From DASUPK01 sp963804595 (GTDB lineage: Bacteria; Actinomycetota; Thermoleophilia; Solirubrobacterales; 70-9), in the NCBI GenBank assembly GCA_963804595.1, contig CAWDQZ010000017.1:282298-346297 (forward strand): a stretch of 64,000 bases of DNA, read 5' to 3'. The notes under the pieces were generated by a model. That model saw only the letters and a program-made list of their open reading frames with translations. It was not told where the DNA came from and ran no database searches. Both the position numbers and the translations under genes were made by a program. Each line of letters opens with the position of its first letter. Within the stretch, counting starts at the first letter, position 1. Of the stretch, positions 1-9,177 are shown one piece after another.

Positions 1-546
1 TTCGACGAGGCCCACATCCCCGGCGCTATCAGCGCCTCCGCGTACGAGACGGGCTTCGCGACCAAGGTCGCCAAGATCGTCCCGCCCGACGTCGAGTTGA
101 TCGTGGTCGCCGCTTCCGATGGCTACGAGCTCGAGGCCGCCGAGCTGCTCGCCTCCGTCGGGCTCAGAGTGAGGGGCTATCTCCAAGGCGGGATGACCGC
201 CTGGCGCTCCGAGGGCCGGCCCGTCCGGAGAATCGAGCTGATCGACCCCGACGAGCTCGCTCAGAGGCTGGAGGACGACGACATGCTCGTGCTCGACGTC
301 CGCGAGGATGACGAGTTCGCCGAGGCCCACATCCCCGGGTCGGTCAACCTTCCCTACGGCGAGCTACCGGAGCGGCAGGGGGAGCTGCCGCGCGACCGGG
401 CGATCGCCGCCATCTGCAGCGGCGGCAAGCGGAGCGGGCTCGCCGCCTCCATCCTGCAGCGCGAGGGCTTCGAGCGGGTGCTGCACGTCGCCGACGGGGG
501 CGTCGGCACCTGGCGCCGAGCCGGCCATCCGGTCGAGGGCGGCTAG
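1..546 (+). CDS. Tandem rhodanese-domain protein, 5' end outside window
   Basis: The frame is open from base 1 and ends at TAG 544-546, so only the last 181 residues are seen. Two rhodanese folds are visible. The first (visible residues 1-75) begins with FDEAHIPGA but has no cysteine in its active-site loop (VVAASDGYE), so it should be non-catalytic. The second (about 78-178) has LDVREDDEFAEAHIPGS and the loop CSGGKRSG, a catalytic cysteine able to carry a persulfide. In actinobacteria this tandem often follows a metallo-beta-lactamase persulfide dioxygenase domain; that N-terminal part would lie outside the window and is inference. A sulfur-transfer or persulfide role fits the ArsR/SQR-like locus 3 kb downstream. 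It abuts the next gene tail to tail with no gap. Confidence 0.85.
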   Translation, partial: FDEAHIPGAISASAYETGFATKVAKIVPPDVELIVVAASDGYELEAAELLASVGLRVRGYLQGGMTAWRSEGRPVRRIELIDPDELAQRLEDDDMLVLDVREDDEFAEAHIPGSVNLPYGELPERQGELPRDRAIAAICSGGKRSGLAASILQREGFERVLHVADGGVGTWRRAGHPVEGG

Positions 547-1983
547 CTACTTCTTCTTGCCCGCCTTCTTGCCCGTCTTGCCCCCGCCCAACTTCTTCAG
601 GAAGGGAATAAGCCGCTTGACGAACGCGTTCTTGGGATAGGCAGCGCTCGGATCGTTGTGGGCGTAGGTCGACTGGCGGTTGACGAGCTTCAGGTTCCGC
701 TTCGGGATCCCGGCGGTCTGCGCGAGAACCTGCGCCGCTAGGGGGACGTTAGGCCCGCCGAGCGCCGCGCCGAAGGCGTAGATCCGCAGCCGCTTCGGCA
801 GCTTCGCCGCGTCGGTCGAGTGCACGTCGAGGATCGATTGCGCCGGGTTGGCGACGCCGTCACCGACCGCGCCCGCGTCGATCGTCAGACGCAGCGGGTG
901 ATACCAGGCGGTGCCGTCGATGTTCTGGAGTCCCCAGCCCGAGAACATCGTGGCCCAACGCTGGATCGGGGTGATCGCCCCGTCCCTGACCCAGCCACGA
1001 GGGTCGCCGCTCGCCGCCAGGTGCCCGGAGTGGACCTGGGCTGCGCGCAGGCTGGCCGGCGAGGTCGCGGCGTCGGTCGCGAAGCCGAACCCGCCCTCGT
1101 TGCTCGGCATGATGCCCCCGGGAGGCATGAGGTTCGAGGGCAGCAGCGGCCAGCCCGCGAACACCGAGAGGGTGTTCGGGGAGGCCTTCGCAGACGCCGA
1201 GCCGACCGTCCCGAAGAGACCGGCGAGCGGTGCCGGGATCCCACCGAAGCTGAGCCACGGCGAGGACGTCTGCAAGTTGTTGAGATTCGTCTGCGCCTGC
1301 TCGGGCGTGACCGGGGTGGGGCTGCTGGCCCCGTCGATCAGGATGAGGCCGGACAGGTCCCGCCCCCCGGGCCGCCCGTTGAAGTCCCAAGTCGTATACG
1401 CGGTCGCAATCGACCCGCCCAGGGAGTGACCGCCCATCGCCACGTTTCGTCCCTTTCGAGCCGCTGCCTTGACGACCACCCGCAGGTCGTTGACCTCGGT
1501 GTTCATCCCCCAATCCCGGGCGAACGGCACCTGGGAGGTCTGTACCGGCTGGTAGTGGCGCGCGATGCTCGGGTCGCTCAGGTAGCCCAGGTAGTAGTTG
1601 AAGACGTCCTTCGCGCTGACCTTGCCCTGCTTGAGCAGGTTGAGCTCGGATTGGTCCTCGAGGAAGTTCTCGCGCCGCTCCACGGACCAGACCTGCCAGT
1701 TGGGCAGCGTCTTGACGATCGTCCGAGCAAGGGGCTGGAAGTAGCCGCCGCCGGCCGAGGTCCCGGGATTGAGGACGAGGACGTTCTTGGCCTTCGGGTC
1801 GCCGATCTTCAGCACGCCGACCACGTTCAGGTTGTCGGGCGTCCCCGGCGAGGGATATCCGCGCATCACCTTGAACTTGACCGGGATCTTCGCTCCGGCG
1901 GCCGGCGCGAAAGCGGCGCACAACGCGGCCGTCGCGAATGCGATCAGCGCAAGCCGGATCGCGTTTCTCTGCCCTGCGAGCAT
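547..1983 (-). CDS. Secreted alpha/beta hydrolase
   Basis: 478 residues. The ATG at 1983 follows a strong AGGAGG ribosome site. Residues 1-31 form a signal peptide (basic start, hydrophobic core, AGA cleavage region). The nucleophile elbow GGHSLGG lies at 184-190 (Ser187), and LILIDGASS follows as the next strand. The C-terminus ends in a lysine-rich tail, GKKAGKKK, that could contact the wall or membrane. The fold points to an esterase or lipase-like enzyme acting outside the cytoplasm; the substrate cannot be read. The gene is divergent from the secreted protein at 2113, and the 129-bp interval between them holds both promoters. Confidence 0.8.
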   Translation of the reverse strand: MLAGQRNAIRLALIAFATAALCAAFAPAAGAKIPVKFKVMRGYPSPGTPDNLNVVGVLKIGDPKAKNVLVLNPGTSAGGGYFQPLARTIVKTLPNWQVWSVERRENFLEDQSELNLLKQGKVSAKDVFNYYLGYLSDPSIARHYQPVQTSQVPFARDWGMNTEVNDLRVVVKAAARKGRNVAMGGHSLGGSIATAYTTWDFNGRPGGRDLSGLILIDGASSPTPVTPEQAQTNLNNLQTSSPWLSFGGIPAPLAGLFGTVGSASAKASPNTLSVFAGWPLLPSNLMPPGGIMPSNEGGFGFATDAATSPASLRAAQVHSGHLAASGDPRGWVRDGAITPIQRWATMFSGWGLQNIDGTAWYHPLRLTIDAGAVGDGVANPAQSILDVHSTDAAKLPKRLRIYAFGAALGGPNVPLAAQVLAQTAGIPKRNLKLVNRQSTYAHNDPSAAYPKNAFVKRLIPFLKKLGGGKTGKKAGKKK

Positions 1984-2112
1984 CCTCTCCTCCTTGTCGT
2001 CCCTGGGGCGCTACTGATACACGCCTTCGCAAATGTATCGAAGGCGCGTCGGCCCGGCGGCCCGACCGAACGGCGCAACTTCTCGCGGCGTGATCTGTTC
2101 TGATGCCACTCG

Positions 2113-3312
2113 ATGAGGCGCGCCGCCATCCTGATCTCGCTGACCGCCGTCCTGGTGACGGGACTCGCGCTCGGCACGAGCGCAGTGGCCAAGGAACCCG
2201 GCTTCAATCTCCCCACCAAGCGGCTCGAGGGGGCCTACAAGTTCGCGCTCCAGGACCGGCGCTTCGATCCCGCCGGCTGCTACGCGCCTCCTAAGGAGCT
2301 GGCGGGGATCCTCACTCAGGCGACGGGCCGGACGGTGGGCACCGCCGGCGGCACGGGCGCCCTTCGCGTAGTCAATCGGGTCTATGTGATCAAGTCAGGC
2401 ACCAACTGCAACCGGCTGCGGATGGCGCTCCGGGCGGTCGGCGGCATTTACGTGCTGGACTCCCATCTCGGCACCGTCCGGATTCAGGGCCGCAAGGGCG
2501 CGGCGACCCCCGGCCTCGCGCGCCCTCTGAGCAACTTCACGCTCGCCACCCAGACGTACAGGCTGAACAAGCCCGATACGGCGCCCCGCCTCGAGGTCAT
2601 GTGTTCGGGTGGCAGGTCTCCGATCGGCGGCGGCCTGAGCCAAAGTCCCGGGGTCGGCCCCGACGGTGATGGGATCTATCCGCACTCCTACGAGCGGCTC
2701 GGCGCTCAGCTCGGCTACCACATCAGCGTCGTCGTTCTCGATCCAAGTCCAGGCCAGACGACCACCCGCGAGGTGACGGTGCAGACGGTCTGCGGCAAGG
2801 GCGTGATTCCCGCCACGCCGACCCCCCACAAGACCGTCTGGGTGAAGACCGGCCAAACCAAGACCGTCACGGCCCGCTGCCCCAAGGGCCAGTTCCTCGT
2901 CTCAGGCGGCTTCCAGCGCACCAACTTCCGCAGCGACGGCGGCGACTACATCACCGAGTCGAGGGCCGCCGGCCCGAAGGCCTGGACGGTGAGCGGCTCG
3001 GCGTACGGCCCCACCGGGCAGGGCGAGCTCACCGCGATCGCCTACTGCGCTCGGATGAAGAAGCCGATGCTGACCCAGGTCACCTCCACCCCCGCGCCGG
3101 TGGGCGCCAACGAGGTGGGGAGCGCGACGACGCGAGCGTGTCCGAAGGGCAGGCGGCTCGTCGCCGGGGGCTTCTCCAGCGGAGGCTCCAGCAACGCCTT
3201 CTTCGCGGACGGCACGATGAACTCGAACAGGACCTTCACGACCCGCAGCTACGGCTTCTTCGGCCCGGTCTCGAGCCTCACCTCGTACGGCTACTGCTGG
3301 CCCTCTAAGTAG
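2113..3312 (+). CDS. Secreted protein with three cysteine-containing repeats, function unknown
   Basis: 399 residues. The ATG at 2113 gives a good signal peptide (MRRAAILISLTAVLVTGLAL, cleavage near 26). The rest holds three copies of one unit: CSGGRSPIGGGL near residue 163, CPKGQFLVSGGF near 256 and CPKGRRLVAGGF near 342. Each is followed 45-60 residues later by a Tyr-Cys or Val-Cys end (VQTVCG, AYCARM, GYCWPS). The paired cysteines suggest one disulfide per repeat and a beta-rich exported protein. I do not recognise the family. An alternative ATG ten bases upstream in another frame gives only a short overlapping reading and is not used. No operon partner: the downstream gene is convergent. 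Confidence 0.75.
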   Translation: MRRAAILISLTAVLVTGLALGTSAVAKEPGFNLPTKRLEGAYKFALQDRRFDPAGCYAPPKELAGILTQATGRTVGTAGGTGALRVVNRVYVIKSGTNCNRLRMALRAVGGIYVLDSHLGTVRIQGRKGAATPGLARPLSNFTLATQTYRLNKPDTAPRLEVMCSGGRSPIGGGLSQSPGVGPDGDGIYPHSYERLGAQLGYHISVVVLDPSPGQTTTREVTVQTVCGKGVIPATPTPHKTVWVKTGQTKTVTARCPKGQFLVSGGFQRTNFRSDGGDYITESRAAGPKAWTVSGSAYGPTGQGELTAIAYCARMKKPMLTQVTSTPAPVGANEVGSATTRACPKGRRLVAGGFSSGGSSNAFFADGTMNSNRTFTTRSYGFFGPVSSLTSYGYCWPSK

Positions 3313-3359
3313 CGAGCGGCTCCGCAGTCGCTTACACATCGCCGGCCCCCTGAGTGGCC

Positions 3360-4611
3360 TCAGTCCGCCAGCAGCTTCGACATCGCCTTCAAACCGGTGT
3401 CCATGGCGCGCCAGAAGTTGCCGCCATGGAAGGGCAATCCATTGCGGAAACGCCACGGCACCGAGTGCCCCAGCATCTTCTTGCCCGCCCGCCAGGCCCT
3501 GTAGGACCCGACGCGGTAGGCGCCGTCGGCGTCCGGCCGGACCTCGATCGGACGGGAGGGATCACCGGTCAAACGAAGTGGCACCTGAGCGAAGGTGGCC
3601 TTGTCGAACTGCTCCATCACGCACATGCTCACCGGATCGAATTCGAGCTCGAGCTCGCGCCCGGCGAGCCGGCGCGCAAGCCGCGAGGCCACGGCGTCGG
3701 CCTGAAGGAAGGCCAGAAAGGCCTGCTTGACCGGGAAATCGCCCGCGTCGCCTACTGCGTAGATCTCGGGATGCCCCACCACGCGCCGGGTCGGAAGCTC
3801 GGTCTGCAGGAACCCCCGATCGTCTGCCGGCAAGCCCGCGAAAGGCGTCGAGGCGATGTAGGGCGGGAACGACACCAGCAGGTCATAGGGGAGCTGCTCT
3901 CTGTTCTCATAGTGGACAGCATCGGCCTCCACTCTCTCGACCACCCAGCCGTGGTGGCCGCTGATGCCCCGGCGCGCGAACTCCTTCTCAACGACCTCGT
4001 GCAGGCGCGGTCCGAAGGCCTGGATGTAGCTGTCCTCGTAAGTCGACCAGGTGATCTCGGTGTTCTCGCGGCCGCCCTGGTGGCGCAGCCAGGTGTCCAA
4101 CATGAGCACGATCTCGTAGAGCGGCCCGGCGCACTTGTTGTTCGGCGGGACGAGGAAGAGCACGCGCTGTCGCCCCCCGTTCTCAACCAGTCGCTCGAAC
4201 GCTGTGACGCAGGCGCAGCATGTCTGATGGCGTCCAGGTGCTGATCGCATGCTCAGCGAGCCCCGGCACCTCGCTCGCTCGCATGTCCGCCCCGGTGGCG
4301 ATCACGAGCTGGTCATATGGGAACGAACCGGCCTCGGTCTGGATGGTGCCTGCGCCAGTGTCGACCGCCGTGGCCTTCGCCCGGGTGAACTCGATGTCGC
4401 GCCGCTTCGTCGGTGGGCCGAGGGGGACCTTCAGCTTCTCGGGATCGAGCCCGAACGGGACATAGATCGAGTTCGGCTTGAATAGGAAGTGGTCCTGATC
4501 GGAGATCAGGGTCAGCTGCGCCGCGTCGCCCGCCAGCAGACGCAGGTTGAACGCAGTCTCCAACCCACCGAAGCCGCCTCCGACTACTACGACCCTCGCA
4601 CCGTTACTCAT
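3360..4611 (-). CDS. SQR-like NAD(P)/FAD-dependent oxidoreductase, one frameshift
   Basis: The N-terminal part starts at ATG 4611 (MSNGARVVVVGGGFGGLE, the FAD-binding GxGxxG) and runs to about 4205. The remainder (VLFLVPPNNKCAGPLYEIV to KAMSKLLAD) is in the next frame. Removing a single base near 4203 joins them as MLRLRHAFERLVENGG, so one inserted base explains the break; a sequencing error is likelier than a dead gene because both halves keep family motifs. The family includes sulfide:quinone oxidoreductase and flavocytochrome c sulfide dehydrogenase. The conserved Cys in NNKCAGPLYE fits, and the second FAD motif is YAVGDAGD. It is the last gene of the ArsR-YgaP-MMPL run, 86 bp after the transporter, so sulfide or quinone oxidation is plausible but unproven. 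Confidence 0.8.
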
Positions 4612-4697
4612 CGACTGAGAACCTAGGGACGGGCGCGCGCTCCGCCATCCGTGCGGACCAACGAGATCGTCCTCGGTGATCAGCACGGATGACCGCT

Positions 4698-6804
4698 TCA
4701 GGCATGTCCGAAGCGGACGTCGGGAAGCACCCGGTCCGCCCACCTCGGCAGGTACCAGGCCCACCGACCGAGCAATCTGAGCAGAACCGGCATCAGCAGC
4801 AGCCGCACGAGCATCGCGTCGAGCAGCACGGCGATGCCGAGGATGATTCCCATCTCCTTCGGAGGTAGCGGCCCCGAGAGGGCGAAGGTGAAGAACACGG
4901 CGACCATCACCGCAGCGGCGGCGAAGATGACGCGTCCGGAGTGCGCTACTCCGCCGACCATCGCCTCCTTGGGGTCACCGGTCCGATCCCAGTGCTCCTT
5001 CGCAGACGAGAGCAGGAAGACTGTGTAGTCCATCGAGATCGCGAAGATCATCGCGAAGAAGAAGACCGGGCCCCAGGCGTCGAGAAACCCCTGCGGCTCG
5101 AAGCCGAGCAGCGAGTGGAGCGCACCGTCCTGGAAGATCCACTTGGCGACGCCGAAGGCGGCGGCGGTGGCGAGCAGATTGGTGACCACACCGACCGCGG
5201 CGATCACCGGCGCCTGGAGGGCGAAGAGCAGCAACGCGAAGCCGAGGGTGAGGACCACGCCGATCACCAGCGGGGTCTTGGCCTGAGAGCGCCGTCTGCA
5301 GGTCGTAGTTCTCGGCGACGGCGCCGCCCACCAGGGTCCCGCGAGGCAGGTCTGAGCGCAGGCGGTCGATCGTCGCCCCTACACTCGGGCTGGACGGATC
5401 CTGCCTCGGGACAGCCTGGATCAGGGCGAGTCCGCCCGATCGCGTCGGCGGCGTGACCTGGCCGATGCCGGGGTCGCTCTGCGCCGCGACCACAGCCTCC
5501 TCGGCAGTCCGGACCTGCGTAACCAGCTGCAGCGGGCCGGTCGCACCCGACCCGAAAGCTGCCTGCACCTGCCTATAGCCGACTCTTGAGGAGTCGTTGG
5601 AGGGAACGACCTTGATGGAGGGCATCGCGGTGTCGAGCTGGGTGACCGGGACGATCAGCAGCACCAGCGCCGCGAGGGCGGGAATCCCGTAACGAAGCGG
5701 ATGACGCCAGAGCCGCTCGGCCCAGGCGGCGAACCGTGGCGAGCGGTGCTCGCCCGAATGTGCCCAGGGCAGCGAGAGCTTGTCGACCCGCGGCCCCAGC
5801 TTGGCAAGCACCGCCGGGAGAAGGGTCAGCGTCGCCCCCAGGACGAAGATGACCGCCAGCATGATTCCGAGACTGACGGAGCGGAAAGCCGGGCTCGGGA
5901 CCAGCATCACGGCGCCCAGCGAGATCAGCACCGTGACCCCGGAGAAGAGCACTGCCTTTCCGGCCGTGTCCATCGTCTGGGCAACGGCCTCCTCCGCCGG
6001 CAGCTTCGAGCCGAAGAAGGCGCCGCGGAAGCGATAGACGACGAACAGCGCATAGTCGATTCCGAGCGCGAGCGCGAACATCAGCGCGAAGTTCATCGCC
6101 CAGATCGAGATCGGCAGGAACTGCGTCCCGAGGTACAGGGATCCGGCAGCTGCGATCAGGCCGACCATCGTCAGCATCAGCGGCAGGCCCGCCGCGACGA
6201 GAGAGCCGAAGGCGATCAGCATGATCGCGACCGTCACAGGCCAGGAGATCACCTCGGAGCGCAGCATTGCGCTCTTGTTCGCGGCGTTGAAGTCGGACCA
6301 CATACCGGAAGCGCCGGTCAGGTTCACCTGCACGCCGTCGCTGCCGAGCGCGGCGAGCGGCCCTTTGAGGTCCTCCGCCGCCTTGACCATCGCGTTCGAG
6401 TCCTTGGCGGCCCCGGTCTGCACGATCGCGGTGTGCCCGTCGGGCGAGATGGAGGCGCCGGGGCGAGGCGGGACGACCGTGCGTACTGCGCTGTTGGCTC
6501 GCAGCCTCCGCTCGACGGCACCTAAGGTGGTCTGGAAGTTCGGGTCGGCGACGGTCGCGTTCGGTGAGTGGACCACGACCATCAGGCCGTAGCTGGAGAG
6601 GCCGCCGAAGTTCTGGTTGATCAGGTGCCGGGCCTGCACGGACTGCGAGCCGCTGGTCTCCCAGCCGGCACCCGAGAGCGCCTTCTCGACCCGCGGAGCC
6701 AGGAAGCCGAGGCCGAGGGCGATCACGGCCCAGCCGATCAGGACCGCCCTGAAGTGGGTGGCGGTGTAGCGCCCCAGCCTCCCGATCGAACCGACGTCGG
6801 TCAT
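4698..6804 (-). CDS. MMPL/RND-family transporter, one frameshift
   Basis: The start is ATG 6804 (MTDVGSIGRLGRYTATHFR), which overlaps the stop of the upstream small gene as ATGA. The frame is intact to about 5281, then continues one frame away through KTPLVIGVVLTLGFALLLF to the C-terminus. Deleting one base in GGCC at 5280-5283 restores TALSGKTPLVIGVV. The repaired protein is about 700 residues with the MMPL plan: one helix, an extracytoplasmic domain, a five-to-six helix block including ALGIDYALFVVYRFR, then a second domain and helix block with AISMDYTVFLL. The paired G/S-x-D-Y motifs are the proton-relay aspartates of RND pumps. Substrate unknown; cotranscription with the ArsR gene suggests export of a stress-related or lipophilic compound. 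Confidence 0.85.
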
Positions 6805-7028
6805 CGTGGCTCCGGATAGACGACCGGGTCGAGTTCCAGGGCGCGCTTCAGCACGTACGAGGCCGGGCAGGACCCGACGATCACGTAGAGGCACAGGTTG
6901 ACGCCGACGAACGCGGTCAGCAGCAGGAACCAGGATGAGACCAAGCCGACCAGCGCGACGCTGATCACGACGACCGTGCCGGCGAGGGCGAAGAGGGCAC
7001 GCTCGAGCGGCCAACGGGAGCGAGACAT
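6801..7028 (-). CDS. YgaP-like small membrane protein (DUF2892 type)
   Basis: 75 residues with two membrane helices (about 10-30 and 33-52) followed by GSCPASYVLKRALELDP. This inner-membrane module is known either as the C-terminus of the rhodanese YgaP or as a free-standing protein beside sulfur-handling genes. The ATG at 7028 lies directly after the ArsR stop codon (7029-7031), and its own stop overlaps the MMPL start by four bases (ATGA), so the three genes are translationally coupled. The single Cys in GSCPAS is typical of the family. Function in this setting is inferred only from neighbours. Confidence 0.75.
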   Translation of the reverse strand: MSRSRWPLERALFALAGTVVVISVALVGLVSSWFLLLTAFVGVNLCLYVIVGSCPASYVLKRALELDPVVYPEPR

Positions 7029-7379
7029 CTATGCGCTCCCCCCGAGCAGGCCGTCGAGCCGCTCGATCTCCTCGCGCAGGGCGCCGCAGACGTCATCACA
7101 CAACGACCAGACGACGGGATCGGCGATCGAGTAGAGAGAGAAGTTGCCCTCCTTGCGCCGTTCGACGATCCGGGCGCGAAACAGGACGCCCAGGTGCTGC
7201 GAGACGTTCTGCTGGGAGGCGCCGGTGAGCTCCTGGAGCTCCTTGACGCTCTTCTCACCTTCGCGCATGGCCTCGAGCAAGCGGATTCGCATCGGCTCAC
7301 CGAGGACGCGGAAGCGCTCCGCGATCCGGTCCACCAGAGGAGCGGGAAGTGGATGAGGTAGGTCGGTCTTAGTCGCCAC
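7029..7379 (-). CDS. ArsR-family winged-helix repressor
   Basis: Winged-helix repressor of about 116 residues. Visible elements are FRVLGEPMRIRLLEAMREG (helices 1-2), ELTGASQQNVSQHLGVL (recognition helix) and FSLYSIADP (wing). A cysteine pair, LCDDVC, sits in the C-terminal helix, where metal- or thiol-sensing ArsR proteins often have ligands; it differs from the SqrR/BigR cysteine arrangement. The GTG at 7379 (VATKTDLPH) is preferred because the palindromic operator lies just upstream. A TTG at 7397 in the same frame would start inside the operator. No Shine-Dalgarno is visible, so the message may be nearly leaderless. First gene of the run to YgaP, MMPL and the flavoprotein; very likely autoregulated. 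Confidence 0.85.
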   Translation of the reverse strand: MATKTDLPHPLPAPLVDRIAERFRVLGEPMRIRLLEAMREGEKSVKELQELTGASQQNVSQHLGVLFRARIVERRKEGNFSLYSIADPVVWSLCDDVCGALREEIERLDGLLGGSA

Positions 7380-7392
7380 GAGAAGAGAGTAG

Positions 7393-7410
7393 CACAACTA
7401 TAAAGTTGTG
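7393..7410. promoter_or_regulatory. Palindromic operator between arsR-type and osmC-type genes
   Basis: CACAACT-ATAA-AGTTGTG is a perfect 7+7 bp inverted repeat; with its flanks it extends to AGCACAACT...AGTTGTGtGCT. The centre reads TATAAA on the plus strand and TATAGT on the minus strand, so it overlaps likely -10 boxes for both divergent genes. That is the classic position for an ArsR dimer to shut both promoters. The assignment to the adjacent ArsR protein is inference from position. Confidence 0.75.
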
Positions 7411-7432
7411 TGCTAGTGTGATTGTGGTCACC

Positions 7433-7846
7433 ATGACGATGACAGCGACAACCAAACGAATCGGGAAGCTTCGACATAGGGTCGACGTCAACGGCCGGCA
7501 CACGATCGTCACCGACGAACCGGTGCAGCTCGGCGGAACGAACGAGGGCCCTGCCCCCCACGAGCTCCTCCCTGCCGCGCTCGCCTCCTGCATCGCGACG
7601 ATGATCGCGTTGTACGCCGAGCGTCACGACTGGGATGTCGGCGATGCCCGGGTGGAGGTGGAATACGACCCTGACTCGACGCCGCGGCAAGTCGAGGTCG
7701 AGATCCACCTGCCGAACTCGTTGTCAGAGGATCAGGTCAACAGACTGGAACGCGTGGCGGAGACGTGCCCCCTGCGTCGCGCCCTCGAGGCAGGCTTCTC
7801 ATTCGAGGAGCGCGTCGTCTTCTCTCCGTTCAGCGCGGTGGTCTAG
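7433..7846 (+). CDS. OsmC/Ohr-family thiol peroxidase
   Basis: 137 residues from ATG 7433. OsmC proteins reduce organic hydroperoxides, and some act on persulfides, using two cysteines. Both are present: Cys53 in ASCIATMIALYAERH and Cys112 in ETCPLRRALEAGF. The front part GPAPHELLPAALASC is the family signature. An in-frame TTG at 7406 would place the start inside the operator, so ATG 7433 is chosen. The gene is transcribed away from arsR across the shared palindrome, so release of the repressor should induce both directions. The stop is two bases from the convergent wall-hydrolase gene. Confidence 0.85.
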   Translation: MTMTATTKRIGKLRHRVDVNGRHTIVTDEPVQLGGTNEGPAPHELLPAALASCIATMIALYAERHDWDVGDARVEVEYDPDSTPRQVEVEIHLPNSLSEDQVNRLERVAETCPLRRALEAGFSFEERVVFSPFSAVV

Positions 7847-7848
7847 CC

Positions 7849-9042
7849 CTAGTACCCGGAGGGATGCCGCGCGACGAAGGACGAGGTGTCGTCCCTCATC
7901 ACCGTGCTCCAGCGCGGGCCGCTGCCGCCGCCCGGCCCGCCGGTGTCCCAGCGCAGACCCGCGACATAGGCCCAGGCGTGGCCGCTGTTGGCGAAGACGG
8001 TGATCCAGTTCCCGCCGCCGGAATCGCCCCAGACCTCGAGGCCGGTCGAGTCGAGCGGGCTGGAGAGGAAGCCGCCGCCGTGGAGCATGAAACTGACCGC
8101 GCCCGAGCAGTCGTAACCGCTCGAGGTGAAGGAGCCGTGGCCGCCTCCCCAGATGTAGGGCAGGTCATCGATCTGGTTGGCGGCTGCGATCGCGCCGCGC
8201 ACGGCGAGCGGGGCGTTCGCGGGCGGGATCGCGTCGCCGCTGGAGTCGATCGTCGCGTGGCCGGCGGGCGCCGGGATCTCGGAGAGGTCCGTCTGGATCT
8301 GGCGCTCCTTGCGGAGCAGCGCGCTGAGGACGCCCTCCCGCGCATTGCGGGCAGCCGCGAGCTGTGACTGCTGCTGGGAGATCTGGGCGTGCTGGCTGGC
8401 GATCTGCCGCTCCTTCGCGGCGACCGCGTCGCGGGCGGCGAGGATCCGGTCGTGGGTCACCTGGAGCTGGTTGACCAGGGCGGTGATCTGATCGCGCAGG
8501 CCACGGACCCGAGCGACGACCTCGTTGTCGTACTGCTGGATGTGGTCGATGTACTCGGTGCGGGTGAGCAGGTCGGACCAGCTCGCCGACTGCATCACGA
8601 CCGCCGTCAGGTCGGGGTCGTTCGACTTGTACATGCTCACGAGCAGCTGCTCGAGCGCGGAGACCGCGGACTGCAGCTTCGCCCGGATTCGCGCGAGCTC
8701 GGCCTTCTCGGCGTTGAGCTGCGCGGTCGCCCTGTCCAGCTCGGCCTGCTTCACCTCCAGCTCGTGCTGCGCGGCGGCCTGTTCCTGGCGGAGCCGGGAC
8801 TCCTCCCCGATCAGCCGGTCGACCTCGGCGTTCATCTGGTCGATCTGCGAGCGCAGGGGTCCCTCGGCCGACTGGATGCGGTCGAGCTCGTTCTGCTTCT
8901 GCGCGATCTTGGAGGCCGGATCGCCGCTCGCGCTCTGGCCGATGAGCGCGCCGGTCACGAGCGCGATCAGCAGCACGAAGGGCAGCACGGCGAGACGCCG
9001 GCGGCGGGTGGTTCGCCCTCTGTTATCGGTCGGATCAGGCAT
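7849..9042 (-). CDS. Coiled-coil NlpC/P60-type peptidoglycan hydrolase
   Basis: 397 residues from ATG 9042 (MPDPTDNRGR); a GTG nine codons upstream is possible but less likely. A membrane or signal segment (about 18-38, LPFVLLIALVTGALIG) follows a basic stretch. Residues 43-250 are almost pure heptad coiled coil, like RipA/CwlO regulators of wall cleavage. The C-terminal domain (about 280-380) has YIWGGGHGSFTSSGYDCSGA with catalytic Cys312 and NSGHAWAYV with the likely His355. It fits a secreted D,L-endopeptidase for cell separation whose coiled coil recruits or inhibits it. Monocistronic; no c-di-AMP riboswitch is visible in its upstream region. Confidence 0.85.
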   Translation of the reverse strand: MPDPTDNRGRTTRRRRLAVLPFVLLIALVTGALIGQSASGDPASKIAQKQNELDRIQSAEGPLRSQIDQMNAEVDRLIGEESRLRQEQAAAQHELEVKQAELDRATAQLNAEKAELARIRAKLQSAVSALEQLLVSMYKSNDPDLTAVVMQSASWSDLLTRTEYIDHIQQYDNEVVARVRGLRDQITALVNQLQVTHDRILAARDAVAAKERQIASQHAQISQQQSQLAAARNAREGVLSALLRKERQIQTDLSEIPAPAGHATIDSSGDAIPPANAPLAVRGAIAAANQIDDLPYIWGGGHGSFTSSGYDCSGAVSFMLHGGGFLSSPLDSTGLEVWGDSGGGNWITVFANSGHAWAYVAGLRWDTGGPGGGSGPRWSTVMRDDTSSFVARHPSGY

Positions 9043-9177
9043 CGGCGGGGTGCGACACGCGTGCCGCACGGGCAGTCGGTCAGGCTATCCAGCCGCCGTC
9101 TTTATGTGAGCGGCTCTTAATACGACTGCAAGATACGTTGCGCGGGGAGGAATCGGCGGTTCATCTACGATCGCTCG

